Positions 53,773-62,812 are shown, counted from the stretch's first letter. The stretch is DNA of 64,000 bases from JAUIAS01 sp030425395 (GCA_043553855.1 CP121336.1:1922001-1986000); one strand, 5' to 3'. The notes: generated by a model not told the origin, from the sequence alone. Translations and numbers: made by a program.

Positions 53773-55800
53773 ATGCTCAGACCCGCCAGCTTTGCCATCG
53801 GCCAATGGGTGGAACCCGGTGCCGAGGCGCGCGCTATTCACGGGCCATTGGACGGCAGCCAAATCGCTTTGGCAGGTGGCGCGCCACTGGACGTGCAGGC
53901 CATGCTGGATTGGGCACGGTCCACCGGCGGACCAGCCCTGCGTGCAATGACGTTTCATGAACGGGCCAAGATAATCAAATCGTTGGCGGTTTATCTGAGC
54001 GAACGCAAGGAAGAGCTTTACGCGTTGAACCATCTCACCGGCGCGACCCGTCGGGACGGTGCGGTGGATATCGAAGGCGGTATCGGGACGATGATGGTGA
54101 TCGCGTCCAAGGGGCGGCGGGAAATGCCCGATGGACACGTCTATGTCGATGGCGGGATCGAAGGTTTGTCACGGTCAGGGCAGTTCGTCGGCCAGCATAT
54201 CGCGGTGCCGTTGCAAGGTGTCGCCTTGCATATCAATGCTTTCAACTTTCCTGTCTGGGGTATGCTTGAAAAACTGGCTCCGACCCTTCTGGCCGGGGTG
54301 CCCGCAATCGTCAAACCGGCGACACAGACCTGTTTTCTTACCGAAGCCTGTTTCCGTATGATCATTGAAAGTGGCCTTCTGCCGGAAGGTGCGGTGCAGT
54401 TGGTCGTGGGCGGGGTCGGTGACATGCTTGACCGGCTTGGCCCGCAGGACGTTGTTTCGTTTACCGGATCGGCGGATACCGCGCTGCATTTGCGGGCCAA
54501 TCGCAACCTGATGGCGCAATCGGTGCGGTTCCATTCCGAACAAGACAGTCTGAACGCTACGATTCTCGGTCCCGATGTCCAAGCCGATAGCCCGGCATTC
54601 GCACAGTTCATCAAGGAAGCAGCACGGGAAATAACCGTCAAGGCTGGACAGAAATGTACGGCGATCCGTCGGATCATTGTGCCGGAGGCAATGGTCGGCG
54701 CTGTGGGCGAGGCGCTGGGCGACAAGCTTGCCGCGGTGACCGTAGGTGATCCGTCCCGCGATGATGTTCAGATGGGCGCGCTGGTTTCTGCCGCGCAGAA
54801 GGCGGATGTACTGACCAAACTGACGGCGCTGGACGCCGAAACACGGAACCTGACGGGTGATCCCCAAGCAGGCGACTTTGTCGGCGCAGGACCGGCGGGC
54901 GCGTTTCTAAGACCTACATTGTTGCAGTGCGACGACCCGGATGCCGCCGTTGCTGTGCATGAGATGGAAGCTTTTGGCCCGGTCTCGACAATTATGCCAT
55001 ATCGCGATCTGAGCCACGCAAGCGCGCTCACCAATCGCGGCGGAGGGTCGCTGGTTGCCTCTTTGGTGACTGACGATCCGATGGTCGCGCGTGATGTGAC
55101 ACTGAACAGCGCGGCCTGGCATGGGCGCCTTTATATAACGGGCGCAAACAACGCCAAGGACGCTACGGGCCATGGGGCCCCGCTTCCTCATATGGTCCAT
55201 GGCGGGCCCGGTCGGGCTGGGGGCGGAGAGGAACTCGGCGGTATACGCGGGGTCATGCATTACATGCAGCGCACAGCGATCCAAGGCAGCCCGGACGTTA
55301 TCGCGGCAATCACGGGCCAGTGGAGCCCCGGTGCATCCGAGGTCAAGGGCCCCGATCATCCCTTCCAGCGCACATTCAACGAAATCGCCATAGGCGAGAC
55401 GCTGCATACCGCGCCGCGCAAGGTCACGCTTGATGACATCGAACACTTTGCGCATTTCACGGGTGATACGTTCTATGCGCATATGGATGAGGCGGCTGCC
55501 AAGGCCAATCCGTTTTTCCCCGGGCGGGTGGCGCATGGCTACCTGCTCTTGTCCTTCGCTGCGGGCCTGTTCGTGCAACCCGATCCCGGCCCGGTGCTGG
55601 CAAATACCGGCCTGAACGGTCTGAGTTTCCAGAAACCGGTCAGCCCTGAGGACAGCATCACAGTGCGTCTGACGGCCAAGCGCAAGACCCGGCGCACCGA
55701 CGAATATGGTGAGGTCGCGTGGAACGTGACCCTGACAAATCAGGATGGCGATCAGGTGGCCGAATACGAGCTTTTGACGATGGTCAGCTATTCGCGTTAG
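53773..55800 (+). CDS. paaZ: Bifunctional aldehyde dehydrogenase / oxepin-CoA hydrolase
   Basis: 675 residues, two domains. Residues 1-520 are aldehyde dehydrogenase, with Glu256 (FHSEQDSLN) and Cys295 (AGQKCTAIRR) at the same numbering as in E. coli PaaZ. The C-terminal MaoC-like hydratase has Asp565 and His570 in GDTFYAHMDEA. The enzyme opens the oxepin ring of 2-oxepin-2(3H)-ylideneacetyl-CoA and oxidises the aldehyde formed. The ATG has GAGGAGG upstream. Divergent from paaI; paaX begins nine bases after its end. Confidence 0.95.
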   Translation: MLRPASFAIGQWVEPGAEARAIHGPLDGSQIALAGGAPLDVQAMLDWARSTGGPALRAMTFHERAKIIKSLAVYLSERKEELYALNHLTGATRRDGAVDIEGGIGTMMVIASKGRREMPDGHVYVDGGIEGLSRSGQFVGQHIAVPLQGVALHINAFNFPVWGMLEKLAPTLLAGVPAIVKPATQTCFLTEACFRMIIESGLLPEGAVQLVVGGVGDMLDRLGPQDVVSFTGSADTALHLRANRNLMAQSVRFHSEQDSLNATILGPDVQADSPAFAQFIKEAAREITVKAGQKCTAIRRIIVPEAMVGAVGEALGDKLAAVTVGDPSRDDVQMGALVSAAQKADVLTKLTALDAETRNLTGDPQAGDFVGAGPAGAFLRPTLLQCDDPDAAVAVHEMEAFGPVSTIMPYRDLSHASALTNRGGGSLVASLVTDDPMVARDVTLNSAAWHGRLYITGANNAKDATGHGAPLPHMVHGGPGRAGGGEELGGIRGVMHYMQRTAIQGSPDVIAAITGQWSPGASEVKGPDHPFQRTFNEIAIGETLHTAPRKVTLDDIEHFAHFTGDTFYAHMDEAAAKANPFFPGRVAHGYLLLSFAAGLFVQPDPGPVLANTGLNGLSFQKPVSPEDSITVRLTAKRKTRRTDEYGEVAWNVTLTNQDGDQVAEYELLTMVSYSR

Positions 55801-55808
55801 CAAGGCGC

Positions 55809-56603
55809 ATGGATCCGCTTGCCCCCCTGACTTCCGCTTTGCATGACGAATCGCGCCTGCGGGTGTGGTCGTTGGTCATCACCGCGTTTGGGGATCTTGT
55901 TCAGCATCGCGGCGGCGTCATCTCAACCGCGCGACTGGGGGCGCTGATGGGGCGGATTGGTGTTGGCTCCGGAGCGTTGCGTACCGCCCTGTCGCGATTG
56001 GGACGCGATGGTTGGGTGGAGCGTGACCGACGGGGCAGGACCAGCTTTTATCGGCTGAATGCCAGCGGGGCGGCCAAGTTCGGACCGGCCACACAACGGA
56101 TCTATGCGGCGCCCCGGTTGGTGCCGGTCGACGAATGGGCGATGGTGACCCGGTTAACCGAAACCGGGCCGCAAACGCGGCTGTTTCCACAGGCAGATGC
56201 ACCTGCGGACGCTGACCTTGTGCTGCGTGGGCGTATCGACCAGATCACAGAAGCCTACCGGCAGACAACGTTGGAGCCCGCGCATCGCGCGGCGCTGCAA
56301 GCGCTGGCGCGGGATCTGCAAGCCATCGATGCAGCCCGGTTCGATGCTGGTCTGGATGCGGCGGCGGCGCGGATGTTGCTGGTGCACCGTTGGCGGCGGA
56401 TCGTGCTTCGCTTTGATGACCCGCCTTTCGAACTTCTTCCTGCTGATACGCCGCTGGAAAATCCGCGTGCCGCGGTAGCTGCGGCCTATCTTTCTGTGTC
56501 GGACGCCGCCGAGCGATGGATGGACGCAGGATTGGACGGTGAAGGTGCGATGCCAGAGGCGGCCCCGGCCTTTGCCCAAAGGTTCCGCGATGCGGTGGCT
56601 TGA
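55809..56603 (+). CDS. paaX: PaaX-family transcriptional repressor
   Basis: 264 residues. The N-terminal winged helix (RVWSLVITAFGDLVQHRGGVISTARLGALMGRIGVGSGALRTALSRLGRDGWVERDRRGR) and the PaaX C-terminal domain (LLVHRWRRIVLRFDDPPFELLP) agree with the family. PaaX represses the phenylacetate genes and is released by phenylacetyl-CoA. It follows paaZ closely and is probably co-transcribed, giving feedback control. The ATG at 55809 is nine bases after the paaZ stop. Confidence 0.9.
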   Translation: MDPLAPLTSALHDESRLRVWSLVITAFGDLVQHRGGVISTARLGALMGRIGVGSGALRTALSRLGRDGWVERDRRGRTSFYRLNASGAAKFGPATQRIYAAPRLVPVDEWAMVTRLTETGPQTRLFPQADAPADADLVLRGRIDQITEAYRQTTLEPAHRAALQALARDLQAIDAARFDAGLDAAAARMLLVHRWRRIVLRFDDPPFELLPADTPLENPRAAVAAAYLSVSDAAERWMDAGLDGEGAMPEAAPAFAQRFRDAVA

Positions 56604-56633
56604 TTTGCGCGTCGATTGGCGCAACTCTGCGGT

Positions 56634-56966
56634 ATGAATGTTTCTTTCCCTTCGTCGCGCATGGATGCTCAGGTTGCTTTTGACCGCAAGGAACTATCGG
56701 TCATCCTCACCGTTTATGGTCAGATGGTCGCTGCCGGAGAATGGCGCGACTATGGAATTTCCTGCCTGCGGGAGGTCGCGGTGTTTTCCGTGTTTCGCCG
56801 CACCGCAGAGCATCCGCTTTACCGGATTGAGAAGCGCCCGAAGCTCCGGCAGAAGCAGGGGCTTTATGCGGTGGTCGGAATGGACGGGCAAATCCTGAAG
56901 CGTGGGCATGATCTGCGCACGGTTTTGCGGGTTCTTGAGCGAAAGTTGATCCGAGCGGTGGATTGA
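56634..56966 (+). CDS. DUF2794 domain protein
   Basis: 110 residues. The sequence has the compact pattern of DUF2794: FDRKELSVILTVYGQMVAAGEWRDYGISCLREVAVFSVFRR followed by YRIEKRPKLRQKQGLYAVVGMDGQILKRGHDL. It is conserved in alphaproteobacteria and unknown in function. I chose the ATG at 56634; a TTG six codons earlier is possible. No signal peptide. Convergent with the NlpC/P60 gene. Confidence 0.85.
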   Translation: MNVSFPSSRMDAQVAFDRKELSVILTVYGQMVAAGEWRDYGISCLREVAVFSVFRRTAEHPLYRIEKRPKLRQKQGLYAVVGMDGQILKRGHDLRTVLRVLERKLIRAVD

Positions 56967-56988
56967 CCCGTCGCATTGAGCGCAAGGA

Positions 56989-57034
56989 GGCGGCGTTCAG
57001 CCGCCACGCTTCTTGAGCCTGTCCTGTGGACAGG
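56989..57034. terminator. Two hairpins between convergent genes
   Basis: GGCGGC-GTTCA-GCCGCC (56989-57005) and CCTGTCC-TGT-GGACAGG (57018-57034). Both lie in the 107-base gap between the stops of the convergent DUF2794 and NlpC/P60 genes. Each is a short stable stem, but without a T-run on either strand, so termination is a reasonable guess only. Confidence 0.45.
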
Positions 57035-57073
57035 CGGTGCCTCCGGCGGGAGTATTTTGAGCCGGAAGAAGGG
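57035..57073. repeat. Candidate Rhodobacteraceae intergenic repeat element
   Basis: CGGTGCCTCCGGCGGGAGTA then TTTTGAGCCGGAAGAAGGG, directly against the stop codon of the NlpC/P60 gene. From memory, a GCCTCCGGCGGG(A/G)GTATTT motif followed by GAAGAAG-like sequence occurs at gene ends in many Rhodobacteraceae. A related stretch lies at 18839-18867 in this window. Confidence 0.45.
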
Positions 57074-57853
57074 TCAGGGGCGGATATGGGCTGCGAGTGG
57101 GATGCCTTCCTTGTCCAGTCTTCGCAATGCTTTCTCGATGTTTTCCAGTCGTGTCATCATGTGATGGGCGTTGGCATGTATCATGGTGTGCGCGTCATGA
57201 ACGAGGGCGACATGGCCTTTCCAGAACAGCAGATCGCCGCGTTTGCGAGCACTGCCCGGTGGCAGCGCAGGGCCGAAGGCTGTTTGTTGCAGGTCGCTGT
57301 CGCCCGGACAGGGGATCGCGCAGGCCAGTAGCGCGGATTGCACCAGACCGGAGCAATCCACGCCCCAGCGCGAGTTGCCTCCCCAAAGGTAGGGTGTGCC
57401 CAGAAACATCAGGGTTTCCAGTGCCGGATCGGTGGCGGGCTGATCGCAGGGCATGAGGTGTTGGCGAGGCAGAAATCCGTGATCTGTCTCGATAAAGTCG
57501 CCGGTTTCTCCCGTAGCTGTGATGTGGCTGCCGTAAGATAGCGACATGCGGTCGGGTGATTTGATGTCTGGCGCGGCATAGGCGTGGGTGGCCGGTGCCG
57601 AGACGCGGTGAGTCGGATGGGTTTGCGGGCCAAGGGCCGACTGCGCGACAAAGCCGTGGTAGCCGTCTTTTTCTGCCCGCACATGAGCTGTGCCGTGATT
57701 GGTGCCCAGAACCGTTACCGCATCACCCATCAGCAATTGCCGGTCGCGCGGACCGTCCGGTGCCGCGAGAAGATCCGTTAAGGATACCGCGACGCAACCG
57801 GGGGTTTCCCCGGTGGTCCAGTCACGGTTGGGAGTGAGTCGGCGGTCGGTCAC
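57074..57853 (-). CDS. NlpC/P60 family peptidoglycan hydrolase-like protein
   Basis: 259 residues. The C-terminal NlpC/P60 domain has the catalytic Cys in WGVDCSGLVQSALLACAIP and a His in GHVALVHDAHTMIHANAHHMM. The N-terminal 120 residues look like two SH3-like segments (LMGDAVTVLGTNHGTAHVRAEKDGYHGFV, SYGSHITATGETGDFIETDHG). No signal peptide is visible. The start is a GTG that overlaps the stop of the aminopeptidase gene by four bases, and the length then suits the family. It would cut cell wall peptides. Confidence 0.88.
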   Translation of the reverse strand: MTDRRLTPNRDWTTGETPGCVAVSLTDLLAAPDGPRDRQLLMGDAVTVLGTNHGTAHVRAEKDGYHGFVAQSALGPQTHPTHRVSAPATHAYAAPDIKSPDRMSLSYGSHITATGETGDFIETDHGFLPRQHLMPCDQPATDPALETLMFLGTPYLWGGNSRWGVDCSGLVQSALLACAIPCPGDSDLQQTAFGPALPPGSARKRGDLLFWKGHVALVHDAHTMIHANAHHMMTRLENIEKALRRLDKEGIPLAAHIRP

Positions 57854-59238
57854 AGAGCAAGCAATTCTGGCAGTGCTTCCAGAAGGGCGCGCGCGCCTTG
57901 ACCGGCTCCGCCTTTGGGTCGGGCGGGTGCCGCTGATGGTTGCCATCCGTAGATGTCGAAATGCATGTAGCGCGATGTTTGCGTCACGAACCTGCGCAAG
58001 AACAATGCCGCAGTGATCGAACCCGCGAAACCGCCGGAGGGGGCGTTGTCGAGATCGGCGACGGCTGGTTCGATCATTGTTTCGTAGGGAGAGTGAAACG
58101 GCATGCGCCACACGGGATCGGCGGCGGCATTGGCAGCGGTGGCCAAGGCGTCTGCGTCGGCATCGCTGTCAGTATAGAACGGGGCCAGATCAGGGCCCAC
58201 AGCCACGCGCGCCGCGCCGGTCAGGGTGGCCATGGACACGATCAGATCGGGTTCGGCTTCATCGGCAAGGGCCAGCGCGTCTGCAAGGACAAGGCGCCCC
58301 TCTGCATCAGTGTTGTTGATCTCGACTGTCAGTCCCTTGCGCGAGGTCAGCACGTCCTGGGGTCGGAACGCGTCACCTGCGACGGCGTTTTCCACGGCAG
58401 GGATCAGGACGCGCAGTCGCAAAGGCAGGTTAAGTGCCATGATCATATGGGCAAGCCCAAGAACCGTTGCCGCACCGCCCATGTCTTTTTTCATAAGTCC
58501 CATGGAGCTGGCTGGTTTGAGGTTCAGCCCGCCGGTGTCAAAGCAGACCCCTTTGCCCACGAGCACAAGCTGCGGGCCACTTTGCCCCCAGGTCATGTCG
58601 ATCAGACGAGGTGCGCGTTTGGCCGCGCGCCCCACGGAGTGGATCATTGGAAAGTTCCCGGTGATGAGGTCTTCGCCGGTTATCGTTTCAATCGAAGCGT
58701 TATGATGTGCCGCAAGATTTCGGGCTGCGGTCTCAAGCGCATCGGGGCCCATGTCGTTTGCCGGTGTGTTGATCAGATCGCGTGTCAGCCATTCGCCCGC
58801 CGCTATTGCCTCTATACGCGAGGGATTGTTGATGCCTTCGGGGGCGACAAGGCCGTGCAGACGGGGCTTGGCGTCTTTATAGCGGGTGAATTGGTAGGTG
58901 GACAGGAGCCAGCCCAATGCTTCCTGTTCGGCCAAGTTGGCGGGCAAGCCGCCCGCGATGCGGTATGTCCCTTCGGGTAGCTTGGTGGCCGCACTGGCAA
59001 GGACAAAGCGGCTGCGCGCGCGGGCGTCAGGCGTACCGTATCCGGCCAATGCCAGTGCAATGTTTCCTGACGCATCAGGCACGGCAAGCGCTGATCCCGA
59101 CGAAGCGTTGAACCCGTTGACGCGCACCCATTGCGAAATGGAGGCGGGCTGCGATTCTAGCCAGCCATCCAGATCGTTTTTTGCAACTATATGCAGCGGT
59201 ATTGCCGGAGTATCCGGCGAAGCGAAACGCGGTGTCAT
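57850..59238 (-). CDS. M17 leucyl aminopeptidase family protein
   Basis: 462 residues. The active-site signature is NNTDAEGRLVLADALALADE and the metal-binding Lys and Asp are in LVGKGVCFDTGGLNLKPASSMGLMKKDMGGAATVLG. These are hexameric dizinc or manganese enzymes that remove N-terminal residues and take part in peptide turnover. AAGGA lies before the ATG. The following NlpC/P60 gene is translationally coupled, so both may serve cell-wall or peptide recycling. Confidence 0.93.
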   Translation of the reverse strand: MTPRFASPDTPAIPLHIVAKNDLDGWLESQPASISQWVRVNGFNASSGSALAVPDASGNIALALAGYGTPDARARSRFVLASAATKLPEGTYRIAGGLPANLAEQEALGWLLSTYQFTRYKDAKPRLHGLVAPEGINNPSRIEAIAAGEWLTRDLINTPANDMGPDALETAARNLAAHHNASIETITGEDLITGNFPMIHSVGRAAKRAPRLIDMTWGQSGPQLVLVGKGVCFDTGGLNLKPASSMGLMKKDMGGAATVLGLAHMIMALNLPLRLRVLIPAVENAVAGDAFRPQDVLTSRKGLTVEINNTDAEGRLVLADALALADEAEPDLIVSMATLTGAARVAVGPDLAPFYTDSDADADALATAANAAADPVWRMPFHSPYETMIEPAVADLDNAPSGGFAGSITAALFLRRFVTQTSRYMHFDIYGWQPSAAPARPKGGAGQGARALLEALPELLAL

Positions 59239-59299
59239 CTGCTATTCCTTGGATCGTGGCTGCCACAACCCTAGCGTTGCGAAACGTCAGCGCAAGCCG

Positions 59300-59683
59300 T
59301 CAACCCGACAGGTTGCCAATATCCCAGATGTTGGTCATGGAACTTTCCCCTACACGTCGCAATCGCGCCAGCGTGGCAGCGACGGCTGGTTCATCCTTGC
59401 GCGACAGGGCGATCTGCACATCGCGCGCGACCTGAGTTATCGACAGCATGCCGACCTGATCGGCGATGGCAATCAGGGCGCGCAGGCAGGTTCCCAACCG
59501 TTCCGTATCACGCGTCGTCCAAAGCCCGTCGCTGCGAAACAGGCGAAGTGCCATCCCTTCGATTGCGTGGCATATGACATCCTCGGCCCGCGTCGGGCCG
59601 AGGTCTGTATAAATTTTGTGGATACGATCCACATCCAACTGCACCCTGTCCCCCGGACAGAGCCTTGTTACGGGTTCTTGCAC
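59300..59683 (-). CDS. Hypothetical helical protein
   Basis: About 127 residues, not recognised. I start it at the GTG at 59683 because AAGGGG lies six bases before it; a GTG seven codons upstream is an alternative. The product is mostly alpha-helical, with charged turns and no signal peptide. Its context (between the aminopeptidase gene and the carbonic anhydrase gene, divergent from the latter) gives no clue. Codon use looks coding, so it is probably real and conserved in related species, but the function is unknown. Confidence 0.6.
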   Translation of the reverse strand: MQEPVTRLCPGDRVQLDVDRIHKIYTDLGPTRAEDVICHAIEGMALRLFRSDGLWTTRDTERLGTCLRALIAIADQVGMLSITQVARDVQIALSRKDEPAVAATLARLRRVGESSMTNIWDIGNLSG

Positions 59684-59820
59684 AACACACCCCTTTTTTC
59701 CCACCGGAAGGACAATGGCGCAGGTAAGTTTGCAATTCCTGAAGGGTATGAGGGTTTATTGCTCGAATTTTGTTTCAAATCGCGCTATCCGCGCTTCTAG
59801 AAGCCCGGATGGAGTCCGCC

Positions 59821-60471
59821 ATGAATTATGCCAAACCCCTGCCCAGTTACCTTGTTCAGCGTTATCATGGATGGAAGGCGACATCTTACGCAGAGAACCG
59901 CGCTTGGTATCGGCGTCTGGCAGAAGAAGGGCAACGGCCGCGTGCCATGGTGATTTCGTGCTGCGACAGCCGCGTGCATGTGACTTCGATTTTCGGTGCC
60001 GATCAGGGCGAGTTCTTCATTCACCGCAATATTGCCAACCTTGTGCCCCCCTATGAGCCTGATGGCGACCATCACGGGACCAGTGCCGCGGTGGAATATG
60101 CGGTGCGGTTTCTAAAGGTCGCGCATCTGATCGTGTTGGGGCACTCAAGTTGCGGAGGTGTGCAGGGGTGTATCGACATGTGCGAAGGCCGTGCGCCCGA
60201 GCTTGAGGAAAAGACAAGCTTCGTGGGACGTTGGATGGATATTCTCAAACCTAAGTTTGGGGATATTGCGGGCATGGACAACACGCGGGAACGTGCGCGC
60301 GATTTCGAACATCTCGCGGTGATGACATCGCTTGAAAACCTGATGACATTCCCGTTCATCAAGGATGCCGTTGAGAGCGGTGAGCTGAGCCTGCACGGAT
60401 TGTGGACCGATATCGGCGAAGGCGGCCTGATGTCGTTTGACGGTCAACAGGGCAAGTTCATCCCGGTCTGA
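59821..60471 (+). CDS. Beta-class carbonic anhydrase
   Basis: 216 residues. The zinc ligands and catalytic dyad are present: Cys47-Asp49-Arg51 in ISCCDSRV, and His108 and Cys111 in LGHSSCGGVQG. The conserved NIANLVPPY region lies between. It interconverts CO2 and bicarbonate, for carboxylation reactions or pH balance. I chose the ATG at 59821 (GGAG six bases upstream); 59809 is an alternative. A bidirectional terminator follows. Confidence 0.93.
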   Translation: MNYAKPLPSYLVQRYHGWKATSYAENRAWYRRLAEEGQRPRAMVISCCDSRVHVTSIFGADQGEFFIHRNIANLVPPYEPDGDHHGTSAAVEYAVRFLKVAHLIVLGHSSCGGVQGCIDMCEGRAPELEEKTSFVGRWMDILKPKFGDIAGMDNTRERARDFEHLAVMTSLENLMTFPFIKDAVESGELSLHGLWTDIGEGGLMSFDGQQGKFIPV

Positions 60472-60492
60472 CCAATCCTAGATGAGCACGAA

Positions 60493-60524
60493 AAAGCCCC
60501 GCGGCCCAAAGGGCGCGGGGCTTT
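60493..60524. terminator. Bidirectional Rho-independent terminator
   Basis: An 11-base-pair stem, AAAGCCCCGCG with CGCGGGGCTTT, and an inner CCC/GGG pair in the loop. It lies between the convergent carbonic anhydrase and asd genes. On the minus strand the stem is followed by TTTTTC, so it is a strong terminator for asd; on the plus strand the T-run is part of the stem. Confidence 0.88.
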
Positions 60525-60541
60525 GGATTCGGCGGGGGCGC

Positions 60542-61564
60542 TTAGCCCTTCTTGAGAACTTCGCGGCCCAGAAGTTCCGCAATTTGCACAGCGTTCAGGG
60601 CGGCACCCTTGCGCAGGTTGTCGGACACGCACCACAGGTTCAGACCGTTTTCGATGGTTCCGTCCTGCCGGATGCGGCTGATGAAGGTCGCGAAATCCCC
60701 AACACATTCCACGGGCGTCACGTAGCCACCTGCTTCGCGCTTGTCGATCACCATGATGCCGGGCGATTCGCGCAGAATGTCCCGGGCTTCGTCCTCATCA
60801 AGAAACTCTTCGAATTCGATGTTGATCGATTCTGCGTGGCCGACGAAAACAGGCACCCGAACGCAGGTCGCTGTGACCTTGATGGCGGTGTCCACGATTT
60901 TTTTGGTTTCGGCCACCATCTTCCATTCTTCCTTGGTCGAACCGTCTTCCATGAAAACGTCGATGTGGGGAATCACGTTAAAGGCGATTTGCTTCTGGAA
61001 CTTTTTCGGAGGAACGTCGGATGTGGGATTATAGACGGCCTTGGTCTGTTCCCAAAGCTCATCCATGCCTTCTTTGCCCGCGCCTGAAACCGATTGATAG
61101 GTGGAGACCACGACGCGCTTGATCTTGGCGCGATCATGCAGCGGCTTGAGAGCAACGACCATCTGTGCGGTTGAGCAGTTGGGATTGGCAATGATGTTCT
61201 TCTTAGCATACCCGTGAACCGCTTGCGGGTTCACCTCGGGAACGATCAGCGGAACGTCGGGATCATAGCGATAGAGCGAACTGTTGTCGATCACGACACA
61301 GCCCGCTGCGGCGGCTTTGGGGGCGTAAACCTTGGTTGCGTCCGAGCCGATGGCGAACAGCGCGAGATCCCATCCGGAGAAATCGAACTGTTCGATATCC
61401 TTCGTGGTCAAGGTCTTGTCGCCAAAGCTGACTTCTGTGCCCAGAGACCGGCGGCTGGCAAGAACCGCCAGTTCGTCAACCGGAAACTGGCGTTCCGCAA
61501 GGATGTTCAGCATTTCGCGGCCCACATTGCCTGTGGCGCCTGCGACAACGACGCGATAGCCCAT
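60542..61564 (-). CDS. asd: Aspartate-semialdehyde dehydrogenase
   Basis: 340 residues. The NADP motif VAGATGNVGREML is at the N-terminus and the nucleophile is Cys130 in ANPNCSTAQMV; the conserved GKEGMDELWEQ and ATCVRVPVFVGHAESINIE segments follow. It reduces aspartyl phosphate to aspartate semialdehyde, the branch point for lysine, diaminopimelate, threonine and methionine. AAGGGGAG stands before the ATG. Single gene, ended by a strong terminator. Confidence 0.96.
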   Translation of the reverse strand: MGYRVVVAGATGNVGREMLNILAERQFPVDELAVLASRRSLGTEVSFGDKTLTTKDIEQFDFSGWDLALFAIGSDATKVYAPKAAAAGCVVIDNSSLYRYDPDVPLIVPEVNPQAVHGYAKKNIIANPNCSTAQMVVALKPLHDRAKIKRVVVSTYQSVSGAGKEGMDELWEQTKAVYNPTSDVPPKKFQKQIAFNVIPHIDVFMEDGSTKEEWKMVAETKKIVDTAIKVTATCVRVPVFVGHAESINIEFEEFLDEDEARDILRESPGIMVIDKREAGGYVTPVECVGDFATFISRIRQDGTIENGLNLWCVSDNLRKGAALNAVQIAELLGREVLKKG

Positions 61565-61636
61565 GAGTAATCTCCCCTTCAGAGGTATATGGCTGCGGGG
61601 TGTTACCGGAATTGCAGCAGAGTTAAAAGGCCCGTC

Positions 61637-62812
61637 TCATTGCAAGTTGTCGCGGCTGAAGGCGTAAAAGACCAACCCGATGACGACGATGGCGCCAAAC
61701 AGGGCAAAGAGTGTGGAATAAAGCGTCACCGAATCCATCGTGGGGGCAAGGGCACCGTGAAACCGCCCCGACGCAAATTGCGCGATGCCGACGCCACCGA
61801 TCCCGAACAGATTCATCAGGGTCACGCCGCGCCCGGTCAGATGCGGTGGAAAGAAGGCCCTTCCATGTGCCAGCAGAAGCGGGAAGGACGCGCCAAAGAA
61901 CCCGGCGGACGCGAACAGTGCAATCGCGACCCAAGGCGCGCTGTCCACAAAAAACGCAAGTGCAAACAGGGACAAGGCACACAGGGCATTACCGCCGAAA
62001 ACCGCCCATTTGCGGGTGCCAAAGATGCGATCCAAGGGGCCATAGGCAAAACTGCCAAGGATCATCGCGCAACCCATGACAAAACCGGCGGTGCCGATCT
62101 GTCCGGCTCCAAGGTCAAAGACATCGGTGAAATAAGGCCCAATCCACAGGCCCCGGATCGCCCCCGCCGGTGCATAGTTGACCAGCATCAGCGGCAGAAT
62201 CAGCCAAAGAGCAGGCATCCGTAGCACTGACATCAAAGAGCCACCTGCCGATTGTTCGATCCGCTCGGGATCACGCAGGAATACTCCGATGCAAATGGCA
62301 ATCAGGATCGACAATCCACCGAGCCCCGCCAGCGCAATACGCCAGCCGAGTGTTTCTGCGGCCCATGCCATTGGATAGGATGCGATCAGATTGCCCAGCG
62401 ATCCGATACCCAACATGAGCGCGGCCAATGTGGCAAATCGTGCCGGGGGAAACTGCCGCGCGAAGATAAAGTAGGACGCCATGAGGATCGGTGAGCATCC
62501 GATCCCGATCAAAAGCATTGCCGCGTTGATGCCGCCCGGCCCCGTTGCCAGTGAAAACAGGATCGCGCCGCCACCGGCACCCAATGCCATCAGGACCGAG
62601 GCCGTCCTGCGTGGACCAATATGATCCAGCGCCCAGCCAACAGGAATCTGACATGCCGCAAAGGTGATGAACCAAAGTCCCGAGGCAAAGGCGAGATCCT
62701 CTGCTGTCGCCCCGAGATCTGTTGCAAGAGGCACGCTGAGCACGGCAAGGAAAGCACGGAAGAACTGGCTAAGGACGTAGCCAAGACATAAGACGACAAT
62801 ACCTGTCTGCAT
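61637..62812 (-). CDS. Major facilitator superfamily transporter
   Basis: 391 residues with about twelve hydrophobic segments, the MFS layout. It has the cytoplasmic loop motif between helices 2 and 3 in modified form (GWALDHIGPRRTASVLM). Substrate not readable. GAAGGGG precedes the ATG. It is on the same strand as the downstream hpaI and hpaH genes but ends before asd, and sits apart from hpaI (about 95 bases), so a link to aromatic catabolism is only a possibility. Confidence 0.88.
   Translation of the reverse strand: MQTGIVVLCLGYVLSQFFRAFLAVLSVPLATDLGATAEDLAFASGLWFITFAACQIPVGWALDHIGPRRTASVLMALGAGGGAILFSLATGPGGINAAMLLIGIGCSPILMASYFIFARQFPPARFATLAALMLGIGSLGNLIASYPMAWAAETLGWRIALAGLGGLSILIAICIGVFLRDPERIEQSAGGSLMSVLRMPALWLILPLMLVNYAPAGAIRGLWIGPYFTDVFDLGAGQIGTAGFVMGCAMILGSFAYGPLDRIFGTRKWAVFGGNALCALSLFALAFFVDSAPWVAIALFASAGFFGASFPLLLAHGRAFFPPHLTGRGVTLMNLFGIGGVGIAQFASGRFHGALAPTMDSVTLYSTLFALFGAIVVIGLVFYAFSRDNLQ

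Noticed and set aside
53662..54138. N-terminal extension of paaI
   Set aside because: PaaI is about 140 residues and has GGAGG just before the ATG at 53661; the extension overlaps paaZ on the opposite strand.
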